Source: Saccharomycopsis fibuligera x Saccharomycopsis cf. fibuligera
Taxonomy: Eukaryota; Ascomycota; Saccharomycetes; Ascoideales; Saccharomycopsidaceae
NCBI GenBank assembly: GCA_001936135.1
Contig: CP012809.1
Location: forward strand, 372,001-436,000
Length of the DNA stretch: 64,000 nt
Reading direction: 5' to 3'
A program made the translations under genes and the position numbers. The number at the start of each line of letters is the position of its first letter. Position 1 is the stretch's first letter. The notes below the pieces were generated by a model. That model was given only the letters and a program-made list of their open reading frames with translations. It had not been told where the DNA came from and searched no databases. Shown here piece after piece: positions 9,877-20,513 of the stretch.

Positions 9877-12108
9877 CTAACAAATGTTCCAAGATTCAAA
9901 CCATTTCAAGTATTCGTAATCATAGATTGATCCTTCTGCTCCATATGTCAATGGCGAAAAATACTGAAACACTCCAATAACTAACCCGTAAAGTATTCCA
10001 TATACAACTACAGTGAACCACACCTTACCAAATTTCGCAACAAATCTATCAACATTAGATCCGGCAACAAAAATGGCAAAATATTCAGCAGGAAGGTAAT
10101 GATGCACATATGTAACTCTTCCCATCACTGCGAATGGTAAATAATGGAGCACCCAGCCCAACAATGGCAATAATGATTGGCTCAAAAACTTATGGAATTG
10201 GACATCATTGTAATTTATGGCTTGGCATTGCCATAAAAATATCTTATAGCCGACTATAATGATAAGAATGACAATATTTAATGTGGTGATCCATATAATG
10301 AATGGGTTTGCCATCATGTAGTATTTCTTATCCAATGAATTCCAGCTAGACATCCGTAATCCTACCTGTAAAAGTGGCCATTGCCACCATTGCGAAGCCA
10401 AAGTGTCATGTTTATCAAGATCGGGCACTAATGCATTATTTGATCCCAACATGGCAAAATTCAAAAGAATAAAATCGTTCCAGAAATTAGATTGAGGAGC
10501 AACGAAATCATAATCAACGGTCAAGTTGTCATGGCTGTGATCTTCAACATTCCACCATGTAGCTTTATCGTTTTTGAAAATCGATTGTTTACAAACCACT
10601 TCACCTTGCTTGAAGCCCCAAGCTGGATATGAAGCACCGGTGGTGGCCAAGTAACAACCAATTTCTGCGTGACGTAGCCTGAAATTAGTTGATAAGGGAT
10701 GAATTAAGTTTGTGTCTTCGAAGTTTGTACTATTTGCTGTATTATTATTATTAAGTTTTGGGGGCAATGGTATTTGTTTTACAATTTCCACTACCCAGTC
10801 ATCTTTTATGTCACCAATTTCTTCACTACCATAGCCAGAAACCTCATAAGTGTTCTTTGTCATGTGGCCAGGGACACGATGAGAATGCAAATTAACATTC
10901 AAGTTTGCGTGATAAAGACGAACTCTGTCACCACTTTTCACATATTCAATGGATGTCGAAATATTTGGATTGAATCGTGGTTGTTTTGATAATCTTGATG
11001 GAGCAAACACCCAGTCATTGTTGGTATCTTTGTGTCCATAAGTTGTCACTTGACGTTGTCTAGAGCCCTGAGGGTACCCTTGTACATGGGAATGAAGCAA
11101 ATTTGGAGAAAGTCCATGTGATCTCATAGTAACTCTAGAACCATAGGCAATGTTTCTTGGTGATGCTTCAATATCATGGTTTTCCAAGTTTACTTGGAAC
11201 AATGAAGGCATGGATGAATGGCCTGTGCCGGCTTTATACAACACAAGGAAATGCACTCTGAAAGTCAAGACATAGATGATTACTGGCAAAACAACCAAGT
11301 TGATAATTCTTAGCACCCAATGTTTGAAATATGTTTGACGAGACATTTTGTCATCTATGAATTTGGTGAATAAATCATAAATGGTGTAAATGCCCACTAC
11401 TACTGTAGCAAAGAAGCCAACCCATTTGACACTGCACACGCATCCGATGGATATTCCAGTCAAAATTAGCCAAAGCAACCACTGTTTAGATAACTCATGG
11501 TTACCTTTTTGCTGTATTCTGCTAACGCGATGCAATTGAGCAAGACAGAGAAATGTTGTAGCAGTGAAAAATAGTAGCATTGAGTCAAGCAAGATGAATT
11601 TGGAAAGTACAACAAACGAGTTCTCAAACACCACCATCAAAGACACTAAGTAAACGGTCCATAAATTGAATCCAAGAGCTTTGCAAGTGTAATAAGTGAC
11701 TGGGGAGCACAAGATGCCAAAAACTGAGTTGAACACTCGCATCGTACCATAGTCCACATGGCTAGGATAATATTCACCACTTTCAAATAAGTAACTGCCG
11801 TTGAAGTTTGCCAAGTAGCCTGATAAGCCAATCAAAAGCTTTCCCAACGGTGGGTGCACATCAAAATAGAATTCATGGAGAAGATAGTATGCGCCAAACT
11901 TGCCGAAATGGGCTTCGTCCCAAATGACTCTGTCAGCTTTGGTGATATCCTTCAATCTGACGTATGCGCTGGCAGCGGTGATCAAAAACGGGCCGACACA
12001 TGGCTCTATTGAGTGAAAAATCGACACTTGTTTCTGTGTGTGTAGTGGAACATCGCCCCCATGCTGTTGCTCATCAGGAGGCTTGGCCGACAGCTGTTTC
12101 TCTTCCAT
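9877..12108 (-). CDS. PMT6: PMT2-family protein O-mannosyltransferase (Pmt6-like)
   Basis: A 743-residue multi-pass ER membrane enzyme that transfers mannose from dolichyl-phosphate-mannose to Ser/Thr of secretory proteins. Loop 1 carries the catalytic-type acidic pair in WDEAHFGKFG, then FYFDVHPPLGKLLIGLSGY, hallmarks of the PMT2 branch. The transmembrane block includes ENSFVVLSKFILLDSMLLFF. The middle lumenal region (about 310-530) carries MIR-type repeats (SRVTMRSHG, GDRVRLYHANLN, FRLRHAEIGCYLATTG). The C-terminal part is hydrophobic with the conserved HHYLPAEYF. Length fits Pmt2, Pmt3 and Pmt6 (about 750-760). I favour Pmt6 from the short N-terminus and the YPAWGFKQGEVVC segment, but Pmt2 is possible. 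Only one in-frame CTG codon was found (residue 6). The ATG is at 12108, divergent from the MATE gene. Confidence 0.8.
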   Translation of the reverse strand: MEEKQLSAKPPDEQQHGGDVPLHTQKQVSIFHSIEPCVGPFLITAASAYVRLKDITKADRVIWDEAHFGKFGAYYLLHEFYFDVHPPLGKLLIGLSGYLANFNGSYLFESGEYYPSHVDYGTMRVFNSVFGILCSPVTYYTCKALGFNLWTVYLVSLMVVFENSFVVLSKFILLDSMLLFFTATTFLCLAQLHRVSRIQQKGNHELSKQWLLWLILTGISIGCVCSVKWVGFFATVVVGIYTIYDLFTKFIDDKMSRQTYFKHWVLRIINLVVLPVIIYVLTFRVHFLVLYKAGTGHSSMPSLFQVNLENHDIEASPRNIAYGSRVTMRSHGLSPNLLHSHVQGYPQGSRQRQVTTYGHKDTNNDWVFAPSRLSKQPRFNPNISTSIEYVKSGDRVRLYHANLNVNLHSHRVPGHMTKNTYEVSGYGSEEIGDIKDDWVVEIVKQIPLPPKLNNNNTANSTNFEDTNLIHPLSTNFRLRHAEIGCYLATTGASYPAWGFKQGEVVCKQSIFKNDKATWWNVEDHSHDNLTVDYDFVAPQSNFWNDFILLNFAMLGSNNALVPDLDKHDTLASQWWQWPLLQVGLRMSSWNSLDKKYYMMANPFIIWITTLNIVILIIIVGYKIFLWQCQAINYNDVQFHKFLSQSLLPLLGWVLHYLPFAVMGRVTYVHHYLPAEYFAIFVAGSNVDRFVAKFGKVWFTVVVYGILYGLVIGVFQYFSPLTYGAEGSIYDYEYLKWFESWNIC

Positions 12109-12704
12109 GGTTTGGGTGTGTGTTACTGCTCTCGCTGTTCTCGCTGTTCTCTCTTGTCCTATGGTTATGCTCTTCTCTCTGATGTTGAAAACTGTCAGAC
12201 TGCTGCCAAAAACTATCTTGAGCCAAAGTCACGTGCTTAGCGCAGGATCAAATTTTTTTTCTTTTTTTTTCCGAGGAATTTCACTCTAGAAAATTAGCGA
12301 TGACAACAACGTAAATAAATTAAACACAACACAACAGGGCTGATATCAGGATTCATTAATTAGCCAATACAGAATCCCGGCAACACACCTACTTAGAGCC
12401 AGCCCACCGTCACAAGGATCCAGCTAGCGTAAAATTTCTCATCGATTCAACTCGAGGATTTTCACTCTGGCATCTCGCTTACTTTTCAAAGGCCCTTGTT
12501 TTTTCATTTATTTCTCCCTTTCGCTTAATTAGCAATTTGCCTTCCAATAAACTGAACAAACCACTCTTAGACAAGATAATCTGAGTTCAAGTAATATTTA
12601 GTAAACACCGAAGATTAGAATACTTTTGACTCATCAAACTTTTCTGGACTCAACGTTCATATAGCATCATCCTCACCAAAATAAACTCAAAGGTTTTTTC
12701 AACA
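12109..12704. promoter_or_regulatory. Divergent promoter, PMT / MATE transporter
   Basis: A 596-bp shared upstream region. Frames reaching into it are overlaps of the PMT N-terminus and are not genes. A CACGTG-like CACGTGCTT sits near 12231-12239, a possible E-box for a Cbf1-type factor; this is a single short match and therefore weak. Confidence 0.4.
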
Positions 12705-14723
12705 ATGAGCCCAATACCGATACCTTCCCCCAATAAAACTAGAAGACTTAGCAGTGAGCTCTCTGGAAGTCTTGTTCACAGTGGCTCAAGGGGCACTGTG
12801 GTGATTCCTTCTCCAATGCCAAACAATTTGGATCTTGAAATCGATATTGATGAGGCAGAAGTTGCGGAGTACGAAGATGAGTTCAACGGCCATCACCAAG
12901 ACCAAAACCAAAATCAACAAGATCAAGAAACCACTCCATTGCTTAGCACAAATCGCAATAATAAGCTTAATGATATTTCATTGAACAGTTCTCCAACGAT
13001 CGCTACTACCTCCGGTGATAATTCTCGTGTCGATGATGTTAATGACGAACATGACAATTATGCGTCAAATGACGCGACGACCGCTGATCATACCCACAAT
13101 TATACTAATTTCGCCGACGAAACTATTGGTCGTGATAATGCGGATGATTTTGTTAATGATTATTCTGAACTTACTACAAACACCAAGAATCGCAGTAATA
13201 GCACCAGCAATTACGGAGATAACAATAACAAAGATAGCTCAATTTATGGAACTTTTAGAGATAGTAGCACTCAAGAAGACAGCGGTTCATTTCTCGATGA
13301 TGGGTTCCCTCTTGAAGATTACACTTCTACTTCAGATGAAATTAAAGTTCTTTGTCAATCCGCTTTCCCTTTGGTAATCACTTTTTTACTTCAGAACTCT
13401 CTTTCAGTGGCTTCGATTTTTTCAGTAGGTCATTTAGGTAAAAAAGAGTTAGCGGCAGTTACATTAGGTTCCATGACCGCCAACATTACCGGTTATGCTG
13501 CTGTACAAGGCTTAAGTACTTGTCTAGACACTTTGTGCTGTCAAGCGTATGGAGCGAAAAGATATCATTTAGTTGGTGTATACTTTCAACGTTGTTGTGC
13601 TTTGATTTTAACAATTTTCGTGCCAATTTGCTTATTTTGGTTCTTTGGTGCTGAAGCAGCTTTGAAATACATTTTACCCAAATCTGAGCTTGGACCAGGT
13701 AATGAGGATTTACCAAAACTTGCTGCCGATTATCTCAAAGTTGTTTCCGTTGGTATGCCAGGTTATATCTTGTTTGAATGTGGTAAAAGATTTTTACAAT
13801 CCCAAGGAGTATTTCATGCTTCTACCTACATTTTACTTGGATGTGCTCCTATAAATGCATTATTAAATTACTTATTAGTTTGGAATGAGACTGTGGGAAT
13901 TGGCTATTTAGGAGCTCCATTATCAGTTACTATTGTTGACTGGTTAATGGCTGTGGGACTTTTCGTCTACACCATTACTACAAAGCACCCAGCCAATGTG
14001 CTAAGTTGCTGGGGTGGTTTAAATATTAGTCTTGCATTCAAACACTGGAATAGAATGCTTCATCTCGCCTTGAATGGGTTAATCATGGTATGGGCAGAAT
14101 TTTTGGCTTTTGAAGTACTCACCATATACAGTTCTTATCTTGGTTTAATTGCCCTTGATGCAAATTCTGTGGTTAGTTCTATTACCGCATTAACTTACCA
14201 AATTCCATTTGCGGTTTCTATTGCTGGTTCTACTAGATTAGCAAATTATATTGGAGCCTCTTTACCCCAATGTGCTTCCAAATGTGCTAAAATTACTCTC
14301 CTGCTCGGTGCGGTTGTTGCATTTTTCAATTGTTCTACGGTTTTCCTTTTCAAAGTACCAATTGCCAAAATGTTTACTTCTGATGAAGAAGTAATTTTAC
14401 GTATTGCTGGTCTACTTAAAATTATATCAGTGATTCAAATTTTTGATGCATTTAATGCCGTTACTGCTGGATTACTTCGTGGTGAAGGTATGCAGCACGT
14501 TGGTTCTATTACGAATATGTTTGCATATTATGTTGTTGGATTACCATTTGCTTATTTCTTAACTTTTAAGCTAAATTGTGGTTTGGAAGGACTTTGGATT
14601 GGTACTGGTACGGGACTTGTTTGCATTTCTGCTATCCAGACATTTTTCAGCTTATGTGCCGTTAATTGGGATGATATAATTTATCAGGCGCAAAAGAGAA
14701 ATGAGAGAGAAAGAATCTTATAA
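12705..14723 (+). CDS. ERC1: MATE-family multidrug/metabolite transporter (Erc1-like)
   Basis: A 672-residue protein. Residues 1 to about 210 are acidic and Asn/Asp-rich, probably cytosolic and disordered. From about 215 a typical fungal MATE core follows, with two six-helix bundles. Recognisable segments include FPLVITFLLQNSLSVASIFSVG, the GLSTCLDTLCCQAYGAKRY block between helices 2 and 3, VGMPGYILFECGKRFLQSQG, and YQIPFAVSIAGSTRLANYIG in the second bundle. Members are cation-coupled exporters; S. cerevisiae Erc1 affects ethionine resistance and S-adenosylmethionine accumulation, and YDR338C is its paralogue. Substrate cannot be read from the sequence. The start is the ATG at 12705, and the length agrees with the roughly 580-695 residues of yeast members. 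Confidence 0.85.
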   Translation: MSPIPIPSPNKTRRLSSELSGSLVHSGSRGTVVIPSPMPNNLDLEIDIDEAEVAEYEDEFNGHHQDQNQNQQDQETTPLLSTNRNNKLNDISLNSSPTIATTSGDNSRVDDVNDEHDNYASNDATTADHTHNYTNFADETIGRDNADDFVNDYSELTTNTKNRSNSTSNYGDNNNKDSSIYGTFRDSSTQEDSGSFLDDGFPLEDYTSTSDEIKVLCQSAFPLVITFLLQNSLSVASIFSVGHLGKKELAAVTLGSMTANITGYAAVQGLSTCLDTLCCQAYGAKRYHLVGVYFQRCCALILTIFVPICLFWFFGAEAALKYILPKSELGPGNEDLPKLAADYLKVVSVGMPGYILFECGKRFLQSQGVFHASTYILLGCAPINALLNYLLVWNETVGIGYLGAPLSVTIVDWLMAVGLFVYTITTKHPANVLSCWGGLNISLAFKHWNRMLHLALNGLIMVWAEFLAFEVLTIYSSYLGLIALDANSVVSSITALTYQIPFAVSIAGSTRLANYIGASLPQCASKCAKITLLLGAVVAFFNCSTVFLFKVPIAKMFTSDEEVILRIAGLLKIISVIQIFDAFNAVTAGLLRGEGMQHVGSITNMFAYYVVGLPFAYFLTFKLNCGLEGLWIGTGTGLVCISAIQTFFSLCAVNWDDIIYQAQKRNERERIL

Positions 14724-16736
14724 AAACTATAGAAAAGAAAAAAAAATTTTTTCATTTGTTTTTAATCATGCTCAAGTTGCTTTCATATCTTTTTTTTTTT
14801 TTTTTTTTTTTTGTTTCTGTTTTGTTTTTCATTTGTTCTTTCTTATTTGTTCTTTTTCATTTGTTCTTTTTTATTTTTTCGTTTTCTTCCGTTCCTCTTT
14901 GTTATTCTGCCGTGTTGACTAATTCTATTCATCTGCTTTTTTATTTTTTTTCTCAGCCTATTTTTACTCGAAAAATTTTCTCTCGGAGATGGTTATTTGT
15001 TTTAATTGTTTGCTTTTGTTTTCTTTTACTATATTACTATCTGGATTGCTACAAATGATGTTGTTTGTTTCTTGCTTTTTTTTTTCTTTTTTTTTTTTTT
15101 TTTTATTTTTTTGTTGTTTTTGCTTTATCCTCGTCTCATTCTTATTCCTTGCTTTTTATTCACTTTTTCTGTCATATACCTTTTATCATCGTTTTAGCCG
15201 AAATTCACATCAAGTTATAGTAGTTTCAAACATATCACGCATTAAACATAAAATTGAAAAAACGATGAATAGAGGAACAATGGTTGAGATGTGCTGCTGA
15301 AGTGCTGTGGCTTTTAGTCGTGGTGAGCTGAATTGATGCATGCTTTGGGAGGGCCATGGTTAGGGGAGATGAGACGAGATGACACCGTGAATCAACAACA
15401 ATTGCATTTTGCCAATGACTATATTCGTAAGTGAAATAAAGATACAATCAGAATTCTTCTCGAGTCTTTCCACTAAACTATGGCGTGGCTCTTAAATAAG
15501 GCGCTGCTTATCTACAATTGTAGTTGAACCAAAGATTAAAAATAAAATATAAAACTATATTATTAGCCATTCAGTAAAAAGTCTGTACCATCTTCAGGTA
15601 ACGAAGATGAGCGTTTTCTTTGTTAGTTCAGCAGAAGTATCTGTATTGTCTATTTTCTTACACTGGGAAAGCTTCAATTGGTAACTTACTATGGATGAAG
15701 CTTAGCCGCTGCTTAGATTTCATTCTTTGTTTAATGTGGTCGAAAATAATAAATTGGTCTCTAGAGGTAATCATAAAATTGCTATTTTTCTTAATTATTT
15801 ATTTCAAAGTAAACTTCTAACGAAGGTATGATTCCCATATCAGAATCATTGCTATAGTTGGTGCAACTACCACGTCCGTTAAGAAAAGAAACCGCTGTTT
15901 TGGGTGTAGCATTTGATTGTTTTATAGAAAACCTCCGAGATTTTTAGTTGCAGCGTTATGAAAGTTGTTGGAACATTTGTGTAAATTCAAACTTGTATGA
16001 GATGACAAACCCCTCAAATTTATAGACAGAACTCTCAGCTAATGGAGCTTATAATGGCTTTAGCTCTGTCTTTTTGTTATTGCTTTTAATGGCAATTATG
16101 TGCCTTTTAAAATATACTATTATTTTTCTTTATTGACTCTTTGTAGCGTTACTCGTGTCGATTTGCTAGTTTGCGAGAAGACCAGTCTACAAGTATACTT
16201 AATTACTAGCTAGATGTTACTTCGCAATATACTTTGTGAGTCACCATAAACAAAATGATTTTAAACTAAGAAACACTGGGTGCCAGCTGTCCGGCAAAAA
16301 AAAAAAAAAAATAAAAAAAAGAAAAAGGTTTACAAACAAACAAAAGGCTTTCAAGTGAACAGTTTCCAGATATTTTGTTGCTGGTTCAGTTGCCTTTTGT
16401 TACCTTGGACTAAAAACTTATTGAGCCCTAGAAGCCTCTAGAGGGTTCTGCCTAGAGCTGTAGCTATATATAGTGATAACATACAGCTGTCAACCATCGA
16501 TGCGCATCGGGTTTCGAGCCCCGAAATATCAAGTCAGCTGAGTCAGCTGTTCTCTAATGTTTACGATTTAGTCTTAACGGAGCAATAGACAGCAGAGCCT
16601 TTGACTTAAAGTAGTGCCTTGGTCGAGCTAGGGGTAATCTAATAAACACTAGACAACTATCTTTCTTTTATAGCTATTAAAACAGACTTTTATTGGATTT
16701 AATCCAAATACCAGAAATATCATAAAATAAAGAAAA
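14724..16736. other. 2-kb intergenic region, no gene seen
   Basis: Immediately after the MATE stop the plus strand is extremely T-rich (14745-15180), giving Phe-rich spurious frames. The rest is ordinary AT-rich spacer. A stretch near 16516-16535 (GGGTTTCGAGCCCCG) looks superficially like a tRNA T-arm but has an eight-base loop and no acceptor or anticodon stems. The last 300 bases should hold the TWF1 promoter; several CAGCTG-type palindromes (16487, 16536, 16545) are visible. Confidence 0.5.
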
Positions 16737-17807
16737 ATGTCAAATCAATCTGGTATCACTGCATCTCAAGACAGCATAAACCAATTCAACTCCGCAGTTA
16801 GTAACGGTAGCAGAGCCATTATCTTCAAGATTGAAAATGAAGTGATTTCAGTGGACAAGATCCTCCAGGGTACTTCATCTTTTCAAAAAGACTGGGCGTT
16901 ACTTGATACTGAATTGAATGAAACTGATGCCCGTTATGTATTTTATCATAATGATCTGGCAAATTCTGCAAATTACTATGTGTTTATTGCTTATGTTCCT
17001 GATCATGCCAATGTAAGATCCAAAATGTTGTATGCATCTACTAAAAACACATTTCTTAGACAATTGGGCAATGAAGATTTAATCAAGAAACAATATTTGG
17101 CCAACAGTAAACAAGAAGTATCATATAATGGGTGGCTTGAATTTGAAAAAAGTGAACAATTGGAAGCACCATTAACAGAAAACGAAAAATCACTTAGACA
17201 AATCAACGAAACTGAAGTAAACACTCTTCTTTATAATAATGTTGGTCATTCCTCCACCACTGGAAAAAGAAGTCTTTTGAGGATGGATAGTCATCAAAGT
17301 GAATCTTCTGTTTCTTCTGCTTCTTCTTTGTCAGCTGCTGTGAATGCCACTTTAGTGGATGACGATGTGCTTGAAAAGCTTAGAAGCGAGAAATTCCAAT
17401 ATGCTCATAGTTTAGTGACAGCGAAGATTGACAATTCTACAGAGACCATTAAATCCAAAGAATTTGAAATCGGAGTATCGGCACTGAATGTGCCTTCAAC
17501 TATAGCTAAAACCGAGGGTCCTCAATTTGCATTTTATAGAACTAATGATTCACGTACGGTGTTCATATACTCTTGTCCATCTGGGTCCAAAATTAGAGAA
17601 AGAATGTTATATGCAAGTACCAAACGCGGGTTTTTGGAAAAATTGAAGGCAAATGATATTAAAGTTGATAAGTTAGTGGAAGTAGGCGATCCTGATGAAA
17701 TTGAAGTGTCTGATCTTGAGAAAGATCAAGCTCTCGCGCCAGCAGGCCATGGTCAAGCACCATCGTCGTTGCGTTTCAATAAACCAAAAGGTCCTCGTCG
17801 TCGTTAA
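16737..17807 (+). CDS. TWF1: Twinfilin, actin-monomer-binding protein
   Basis: A 356-residue protein with two ADF-homology domains, at about residues 5-145 and 200-325, joined by a Ser-rich linker. The repeat is evident inside the protein: the first domain has YVFIAYVPDHANVRSKMLYASTK and the second FIYSCPSGSKIRERMLYASTK, both the actin-binding long-helix region of ADF-H folds. The C-terminal tail ends in LRFNKPKGPRRR, the basic tail characteristic of twinfilins and used for capping-protein and lipid binding. It acts in cortical actin patches, sequestering ADP-actin monomers and promoting filament turnover. The length is close to the 332 residues of S. cerevisiae Twf1. The ATG at 16737 sits in an A-rich context and the gene converges on VPS68. 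Confidence 0.93.
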   Translation: MSNQSGITASQDSINQFNSAVSNGSRAIIFKIENEVISVDKILQGTSSFQKDWALLDTELNETDARYVFYHNDLANSANYYVFIAYVPDHANVRSKMLYASTKNTFLRQLGNEDLIKKQYLANSKQEVSYNGWLEFEKSEQLEAPLTENEKSLRQINETEVNTLLYNNVGHSSTTGKRSLLRMDSHQSESSVSSASSLSAAVNATLVDDDVLEKLRSEKFQYAHSLVTAKIDNSTETIKSKEFEIGVSALNVPSTIAKTEGPQFAFYRTNDSRTVFIYSCPSGSKIRERMLYASTKRGFLEKLKANDIKVDKLVEVGDPDEIEVSDLEKDQALAPAGHGQAPSSLRFNKPKGPRRR

Positions 17808-17941
17808 ATCATATTAAAGACATGAATGGCGATTACACAAAATGAATATATATGCTACTACAAATACATATACAAAACAAAACAACAATAAAACTCCCAA
17901 TATCACATTAGACATTACTTATACATAGCTTTTGTAAGCTC

Positions 17942-18484
17942 TTATAAAGCCAAAGAGTAAGAATATTCATCCTCGACGTTCTGACTCACCCATAATGAAA
18001 TACAACTCAACATGATAGCCACATTAGTAATAACATTAGCCACACCCATGCCCAACGTTGGATATTGATTGTAACCTTTAGCAGTGAACTTTAAAATCAA
18101 CACGACAAACGATCCAGCCAAACCACCAGCCAATAAACTGAAACCTAAGAATAACACAAGTCTAGCTTGGTATGTTGTGGAAGAACCACCACCACTGCCG
18201 CCACCAAAACCTCCACCTAAAGCATCATCCAACAAGCGGCTCTTGTCAATGGAATTGACTATTAACATGCCTAAAGCGGAGCAAATGCTAGGCACCCAAT
18301 CGATGAAAGTGACGTGCACCACCGAAGCATTGACAGTTTTGCTATAAATGGCGGCATCAAGTAGAAACCAAAACCCAATTGCAAAAAGAGCGCCACTGAG
18401 GTATACTCCCGCCAGTCTAACAATACTTGATGAAGGTAAGTTGAAAGGCAATCTGAATCTAAATAATCTGTCCTGGTGGTCCAT
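17942..18484 (-). CDS. VPS68: Vps68, endosomal transmembrane protein (TMEM50 family)
   Basis: A 180-residue protein with four predicted membrane segments: about 22-45, 58-78, 108-135 and 146-165. Diagnostic parts are the N-terminal LAGVYLSGALFAIGFWFLLDAA, the VTFIDWVPSICSALGMLIVNSIDKSRL block, and a C-terminal segment ending with ISLWVSQN. Vps68 forms a complex with Vps55 and works in endosome-to-vacuole transport. The length equals that of S. cerevisiae Vps68 (about 184). A Gly-rich linker (GGGFGGGSGGGS) between segments two and three is a local peculiarity. The ATG is at 18484. It is divergent from MRPS18 across 489 bp. Confidence 0.88.
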   Translation of the reverse strand: MDHQDRLFRFRLPFNLPSSSIVRLAGVYLSGALFAIGFWFLLDAAIYSKTVNASVVHVTFIDWVPSICSALGMLIVNSIDKSRLLDDALGGGFGGGSGGGSSTTYQARLVLFLGFSLLAGGLAGSFVVLILKFTAKGYNQYPTLGMGVANVITNVAIMLSCISLWVSQNVEDEYSYSLAL

Positions 18485-18973
18485 TACGATATGATGTGTT
18501 GTGATTTGATTTAAAAAAGATTCAGAAAAGATTTGATTCTTAGTGTTTTAGAAGTCTAGACCAAATTAGATGAAATTTAAAAGCCAACGTCAAAAAAGAA
18601 AAAAAAATGGAAAATGCAATAAGCGGATAATGTAATTGAAAACAGAGAGAAAATGATAATAGTAATGATGATAATGATAATGATAGCGATAGCGATGACT
18701 ACGAACTGCGCACGTCATCTAGTTCCTGGTCCCATCTTTATTATCGTGAAACGCATTCGAGAATCGCTGCCAGCTTTGCCCCCATGCACCCGCTTATGTA
18801 ATTTTATTGGGCCAAATGACATAATATAGTAGTCATGTGACATAATATTGCGGATTGGGAAAAATAGAAAAAAAAAATTGGAACTTCAGACAGAGGAGAA
18901 AAGAGGAGCCAAGATAGGGAGTGTGTGAATGGAGTGATACTATTGATGAGATAGCACAGAATAGAAGCACATC
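18485..18973. promoter_or_regulatory. Divergent promoter, VPS68 / MRPS18
   Basis: A 489-bp upstream region for both genes. It contains a short interrupted GATAAT/GATGAT repeat at about 18652-18695 and an AT-rich stretch near MRPS18. No gene lies inside, and no factor site is assigned. Confidence 0.4.
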
Positions 18974-19708
18974 ATGTCATCCATATTTTCCAGAAGAATA
19001 ATAGGCACCCGCTTGCCGGTTTTGCAGAGCTTTAGTCGAAGTAGGTGCTTCTAATGTGGGTCACACATTATGTGATCTTTCTTCGTTAAGTGATAATTTA
19101 TCATGCATTATTACTAACATTCTCTCATAGGCTTTTCAACATCTCCAATAATACTAAACGAAGCAGCAGCAACTACAGGCGCTGCCACTTCCTCCTCCAC
19201 TGCGACAGGTAGCGCTACCACGGCTCCAGCTGGACAAAAGAAAAGAAACAGAATCATCAAGAAGGAACAAACATTGAAAAACATCTTGTACTGCAACTTT
19301 GGTAAAAACAATACACATTTGGCCTTAGTTTCAGTAGTGGAAGATCAAAATTTCTTAGTAAACAACCAAGATCTCACATATAACCAGAAAGTGCTTTACT
19401 ACTTACGTTTACCACAGAAGTTGAGAATGCACTTGTCTGCAGGTAATGTTGGGTTTAGAAAGGCCGCTAGAGGCGAATACGAAGCAGCTTTCCAAACCAC
19501 TGCTAAGATGTTCAAATTGATGGAGGAAAACAAATATTTTCAAGACTTGGAACTCAATTTCAGAAATTTTGGTAAAGGCAGAGAAGCATTTGTTGCTGCT
19601 TTGCAAGGTAAAGAAGGTACCAAGATAAGAAGATTGGTGACTAAAGTGACTGATTCTACGAAATTGAAGTTTGGTGGTGTCAGATCCCCAGCTGAAAGAC
19701 GTCTTTGA
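18974..19708 (+). CDS. MRPS18: Mitochondrial small-subunit ribosomal protein uS11m, spliced
   Basis: Two exons, 18974-19040 and 19131-19708, give 214 residues. The long second-exon frame has no ATG near its beginning. An upstream ATG followed by a presequence-like MSSIFSRRIIGTRLP and a splice joining ...FSRS to SFSTSP restores one. The conserved part (about residue 70 to the end) contains NILYCNFGKNNTHLALV, LSAGNVGFRKAARGEYEAA and the C-terminal VTDSTKLKFGGVRSPAERR, typical of fungal Mrps18. The N-terminus is basic and Ser/Arg-rich, fitting mitochondrial import. The branch point TACTAAC at 19112-19118 and the acceptor CATAG are ideal; the donor GTAGGT departs from GTATGT. The length matches S. 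cerevisiae Mrps18 (217). Confidence 0.88.
19041..19130 (+). other. MRPS18: Intron in MRPS18 (90 nt)
   Basis: Donor GTAGGT at 19041, branch site TACTAAC at 19112-19118, acceptor CATAG ending at 19130. Removal joins a 67-nt exon to a 578-nt exon in phase (645 nt, a multiple of three). Confidence 0.85.
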
Positions 19709-20513
19709 TCTTTGTTTAAATGCATGCTTTACTGTGCTTCTTCTTCTTTATTTTTTTTTTTGTCTTGAGCAAGCGTTTTAGATGAATTGCTGCTTGGACA
19801 AATATAGTACTTGCTACTATTTCATAAATTCCTCATACTTCTTTTCATAGCTCTTGTATATTTATTAGTGTAATGAATTCCGCTCCTGTCACTTAGTTAG
19901 CTTGGTTACTGTAGTTCTTGTTATCAGGTTGCTCGATTCCAAGACAATTTGGCAAGTAGTTGAGCTCTAAGGTTTGCAATCCAATAACGCTGGCTCCGAG
20001 GCGCCCCTCCCAATCGCACGCTAGTGCCTTAGATGTTGAAATGAATCTCTGAAGAATATACGCTGCTGTCTATACCACAGACACACACGGCATAACGTTA
20101 TTTAGCCCTCAATATGTCAGCCGACTATGGTATGACACCCATGTGATATAGTAGAGGGCTAGAAACGTCAATCTCATCGAGCTTGCTGGTCACAAGATGC
20201 TGAATTAGGCGGTATCCCGTGACTTGAAAAGAAAATATTCCGGCGACAGTCCGCTATGGTCCGGGTAAAATTGTGTGGTTCTTCCTGTCTTCCGTCGTTT
20301 TCGCTCAAACTGCCGCACTGTCCGCAGTAGGGCACAGAGACCGCCGCTGGCTGGGGAGAATTCCGTAGGGCAGCTCGCTCTTACTCACTCACTGAGAGGC
20401 CGAGAGAAACAGGAAAAGAAAAAAAAAGTTGTGAAAAACTTTTGATATACTGAAGTTAGTTAGTTTCTGCTACAGCAAAAGACAATAATACAAGACAACA
20501 TCAATAGTTAAAA
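19709..20513. promoter_or_regulatory. RPL25 upstream region
   Basis: An 805-bp spacer between MRPS18 and RPL25. It is noticeably richer in GC than surrounding spacers between 19980 and 20400, as ribosomal-protein promoters often are. TAGCCCTCA at about 20103 and GAGGGCTAG at about 20153 are an inverted pair resembling the AGCCCTAA-type sites bound by Tbf1 at ribosomal-protein genes of Candida-type yeasts; they are imperfect. An A-rich leader runs to the ATG at 20514. No other gene is seen. Confidence 0.4.

Noticed and set aside
14701-15300. Phe-rich frames after the MATE gene
   Set aside because: Translations of T tracts in the 3' UTR.
16500-16540. tRNA-like T-arm (GGGTTTCGAGCCCCG)
   Set aside because: The loop is eight bases and no acceptor, D or anticodon stems can be drawn upstream.
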